From Manduca sexta (lineage: Eukaryota > Arthropoda > Insecta > Lepidoptera > Sphingidae): DNA of 64,000 nucleotides. The stretch covers positions 3,844,001 to 3,908,000 of the forward strand of contig NC_051130.1 in assembly GCF_014839805.1 (NCBI RefSeq). The letters run 5' to 3'. Below, piece by piece: positions 63,001 through 64,000 of the stretch (its first letter is position 1; each line of letters opens with the position of its first letter). Both the position numbers and the translations under genes were made by a program. The notes below the pieces were generated by a model that worked only from the letters and a program-made list of their open reading frames with translations, did not search any database and had not been told where the DNA came from.

Positions 63001-63575
63001 GCATCTTTTAGTCGGTAGGTAGATAGACAAATATATTAAATGTCTGTAATTATATAAGCGACTTAATTTGAGTAATCATTAAATATTCTCATGTACCTTG
63101 ACTTATCATAAATGCAACGTTTGCCTGTGTGATGAATAAAGCATTTTATTTTATTTACAAAAAAATACCTAAATGAATTTTCCCGTGTTATAAAAAGGGT
63201 GCCGTTGCTTCAGGATGCCAACGGAACCTTATCACTAAAGCTAAACCGTCTCGCTGTCTACCTTTGAAGAGCACCATATTTTTTTCAACATTCTGTCCGT
63301 GAAAGCTCGATGAAGTTTTCAAATAATACATCGGTGTTGATTAACAAAATTAAATAATTTTATATGTTTGGCTATCGGTACACGAATTTTAACTTTATAT
63401 ATTTTATCGTTTCCAGGGCATGAGCAAGGAGAAGGACAAGCGCGTGTACAACACACTGTGGGCGTTCTCGCTGCGGCGGTTGTCGTGGACGTGCGTGTAC
63501 CGCAACGACAGCGTGGCGCCGCGGGACCCGCGCCCACGGTTCGCGCACCAGCTCGTGTACGACCCTGTCAAGAAG
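51018..63575 (+). CDS. MKLN1: Muskelin (kelch-repeat protein), 3' end outside window
   Basis: Muskelin is a subunit of the CTLH/GID-type E3 ubiquitin ligase and helps in cell spreading and vesicle transport. Eleven coding exons on the plus strand join in frame: 51018-51097, 51261-51473, 52363-52564, 54467-54659, 59427-59593, 59878-59992, 60417-60643, 61205-61368, 61702-61840, 62355-62546 and 63417-63575, giving 617 residues (human 735 in full); the next exon is past 64000. Order: an N-terminal discoidin-like domain (residues about 8-165, SRWFTDSSTSSQFIVLRL, SWGPAYNYTIWYVEL), LisH/CTLH-like helices (about 166-229), then kelch repeats from about 310 (RGGHQLVVD, LYLFGGWNGTEDLDDLW, VFDHQMC, LYVFGGR, GFTQRATLDPD, PRFAHQLVYD). 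A stretch of about 55 residues before the first kelch blade, ending in CDITCTANSCC, has no counterpart that I recall in the human protein. Kelch exons are GC-rich; introns are AT-rich and hold two Helitrons. Confidence 0.96.
52678..53780 (+). mobile_element. Non-autonomous Helitron, copy 3 (6 units), in muskelin intron 3
   Basis: Starts TCCATATACTATTATATAAA after A (a small variant of the family start) and ends AAAAGCTAG before T. Six units of 120-124 bp run from about 52724 to 53456. The small length differences and many base changes between units suggest this array is older or less homogenised than that at 24238. Confidence 0.83.
58160..58320 (-). repeat. Dispersed repeat family A, reverse copy
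   Basis: In reverse orientation: GTGCCGCGTTCCGGGATCAG, TGTATATCCGGTTCCAACAA, CCGGCATAATTGTGTCAAC, TACCCCACTCCACTTACGA. It ends 20 bp before Helitron copy 4. Confidence 0.6.
58340..59225 (+). mobile_element. Non-autonomous Helitron, copy 4 (4 units), in muskelin intron 4
   Basis: Starts TCTATACTATTATATAAAGC after A and ends AAAAGCTAG before T. Four 123-bp units start at 58391, 58514, 58637 and 58760 and end at 58882. It ends about 200 bp before muskelin exon 5. Confidence 0.85.
59600..59712 (-). repeat. SINE family 3 copy in muskelin intron 5
   Basis: On the minus strand the A-box-like TGGCATAGTTGTA (59695-59707) and B-box-like TGTTCGAACCC (59648-59658) are followed by a GT/GC-rich tail that reaches almost to the exon 5 donor at 59594. 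The layout is the same as in the copy at 30112. Confidence 0.6.
61871..61969 (+). repeat. Short tandem duplication in muskelin intron 9
   Basis: A 40-bp core (CAGCTAAGTAAAGGAACAGA...) at 61871-61910 recurs at 61930-61969 with two changes, a period of 59 bp. Its partly palindromic ACGTCACTGAAGCGT part is kept in both. Confidence 0.85.
62618..62790 (+). repeat. SINE family 1 copy, internally deleted, muskelin intron 10
   Basis: Starts GCGGCGATAGCCTCGTCGG, has a mutated B box (AGTTCAAATCC), then jumps to CTCAGTAGTAGAGAAGGCC and the tail. The middle part present in the copy at 25317-25650 is missing. Confidence 0.7.
62791..63416 (+). other. MKLN1: Rest of muskelin intron 10
   Basis: AT-rich unique sequence; nothing recognised. 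Confidence 0.5.
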
Positions 63576-64000
63576 GTACTTGAACACTTTATAGGTCATG
63601 TTCGGGGACGGTTAAATTAAGAAACAATCTTCCGAGATACAAATTGTGACAAAGCGAGCGCGTGCGTGTATTTCCCGCAACTAACTTGGCGTAACGCTAT
63701 CAGTACTGCACAAATAGCGTATGAGAAAGAGTGCTACGCATGCTCTGTTGCAGCTTCAATGAATACATGTCTAACGAGTGCTGCCGCATTTGTGCTGCAG
63801 CATTTGTAACATACGCCATGTTATTTTTTATTTTGTTCACTAAACTAGGATTTACACATTTTAACAATTATCAAATGTACAGAAATGTAGAAAGAATGCA
63901 TTACACAGTTGTGTATGCCTTTCTGGAAGTGAATACGGCTTGCTTTTTAACTTCTTTCCTTTTTTTTAAATAAAATAAATAAAGTACATAATTTATACAA
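63576..64000 (+). other. MKLN1: Start of muskelin intron 11
   Basis: Begins with the donor GTACTTG. No acceptor leading to the expected next kelch exon (a LFGGNPG-like start) appears before the window ends. Confidence 0.6.

Overview
The window looks like nuclear DNA of a moth or butterfly (Lepidoptera). It is AT-rich, its genes are broken into many short exons with GT-AG introns, and it carries repeat types familiar from lepidopteran genomes: Helitrons starting TCTATAC and ending CTAG, tRNA-derived SINEs, RTE-like LINE tails and a Ty1/copia element. It also has an insect gustatory receptor. There is no sign of bacterial or viral origin. All gene models were built by hand from splice sites, reading-frame continuity and remembered family sequences; no search was run.

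Layout, left to right. 1-3045 is the 5' part of a copia retrotransposon on the minus strand (LTR, primer-binding site, gag, protease, integrase, start of reverse transcriptase). 3046-12329 is gene-poor and holds old repeats. 12376-17199 (+) is Rab23 in five coding exons; its second intron hosts a complete single-exon gene for a secreted, lipocalin-like protein (14980-15555, same strand). 19679-23225 (-) is a four-exon gustatory receptor. 23226-29525 is a nest of transposons. 29526-33101 (-) is the BAG2 co-chaperone. 36801-46584 (-) is FAM91A1 in 19 coding exons. 47084-48004 (-) is a THAP-domain gene whose start is out of frame. 49324-50415 (-) is NAXD, the NAD(P)HX repair dehydratase. It lies head to head with muskelin (51018-63575, +), which runs off the right edge.

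The genes are a mixed housekeeping neighbourhood, not a pathway or operon. Rab23 and FAM91A1 act in membrane traffic, BAG2 in Hsp70 protein quality control, NAXD in metabolite repair, and muskelin in a CTLH-type ubiquitin ligase. The gustatory receptor and the lipocalin-like gene are the lineage-specific members.

The most unusual content is in the repeats and small structures. Four same-orientation Helitrons each carry an internal array of 4 or 6 units of 123 bp. Two perfect hairpins with identical TTAT loops sit back to back at 19382-19463, with another perfect hairpin at 41276-41305. SINE heads with Pol III boxes occur repeatedly, including a head-to-head pair inside BAG2. On the protein side the oddities are a copia gag with no zinc knuckle, a 200-codon FAM91A1 exon with an internal duplicated motif, and a cysteine-rich insert in muskelin. 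I found no CRISPR array, no free-standing tRNA or rRNA gene and no wholly new multi-gene system.
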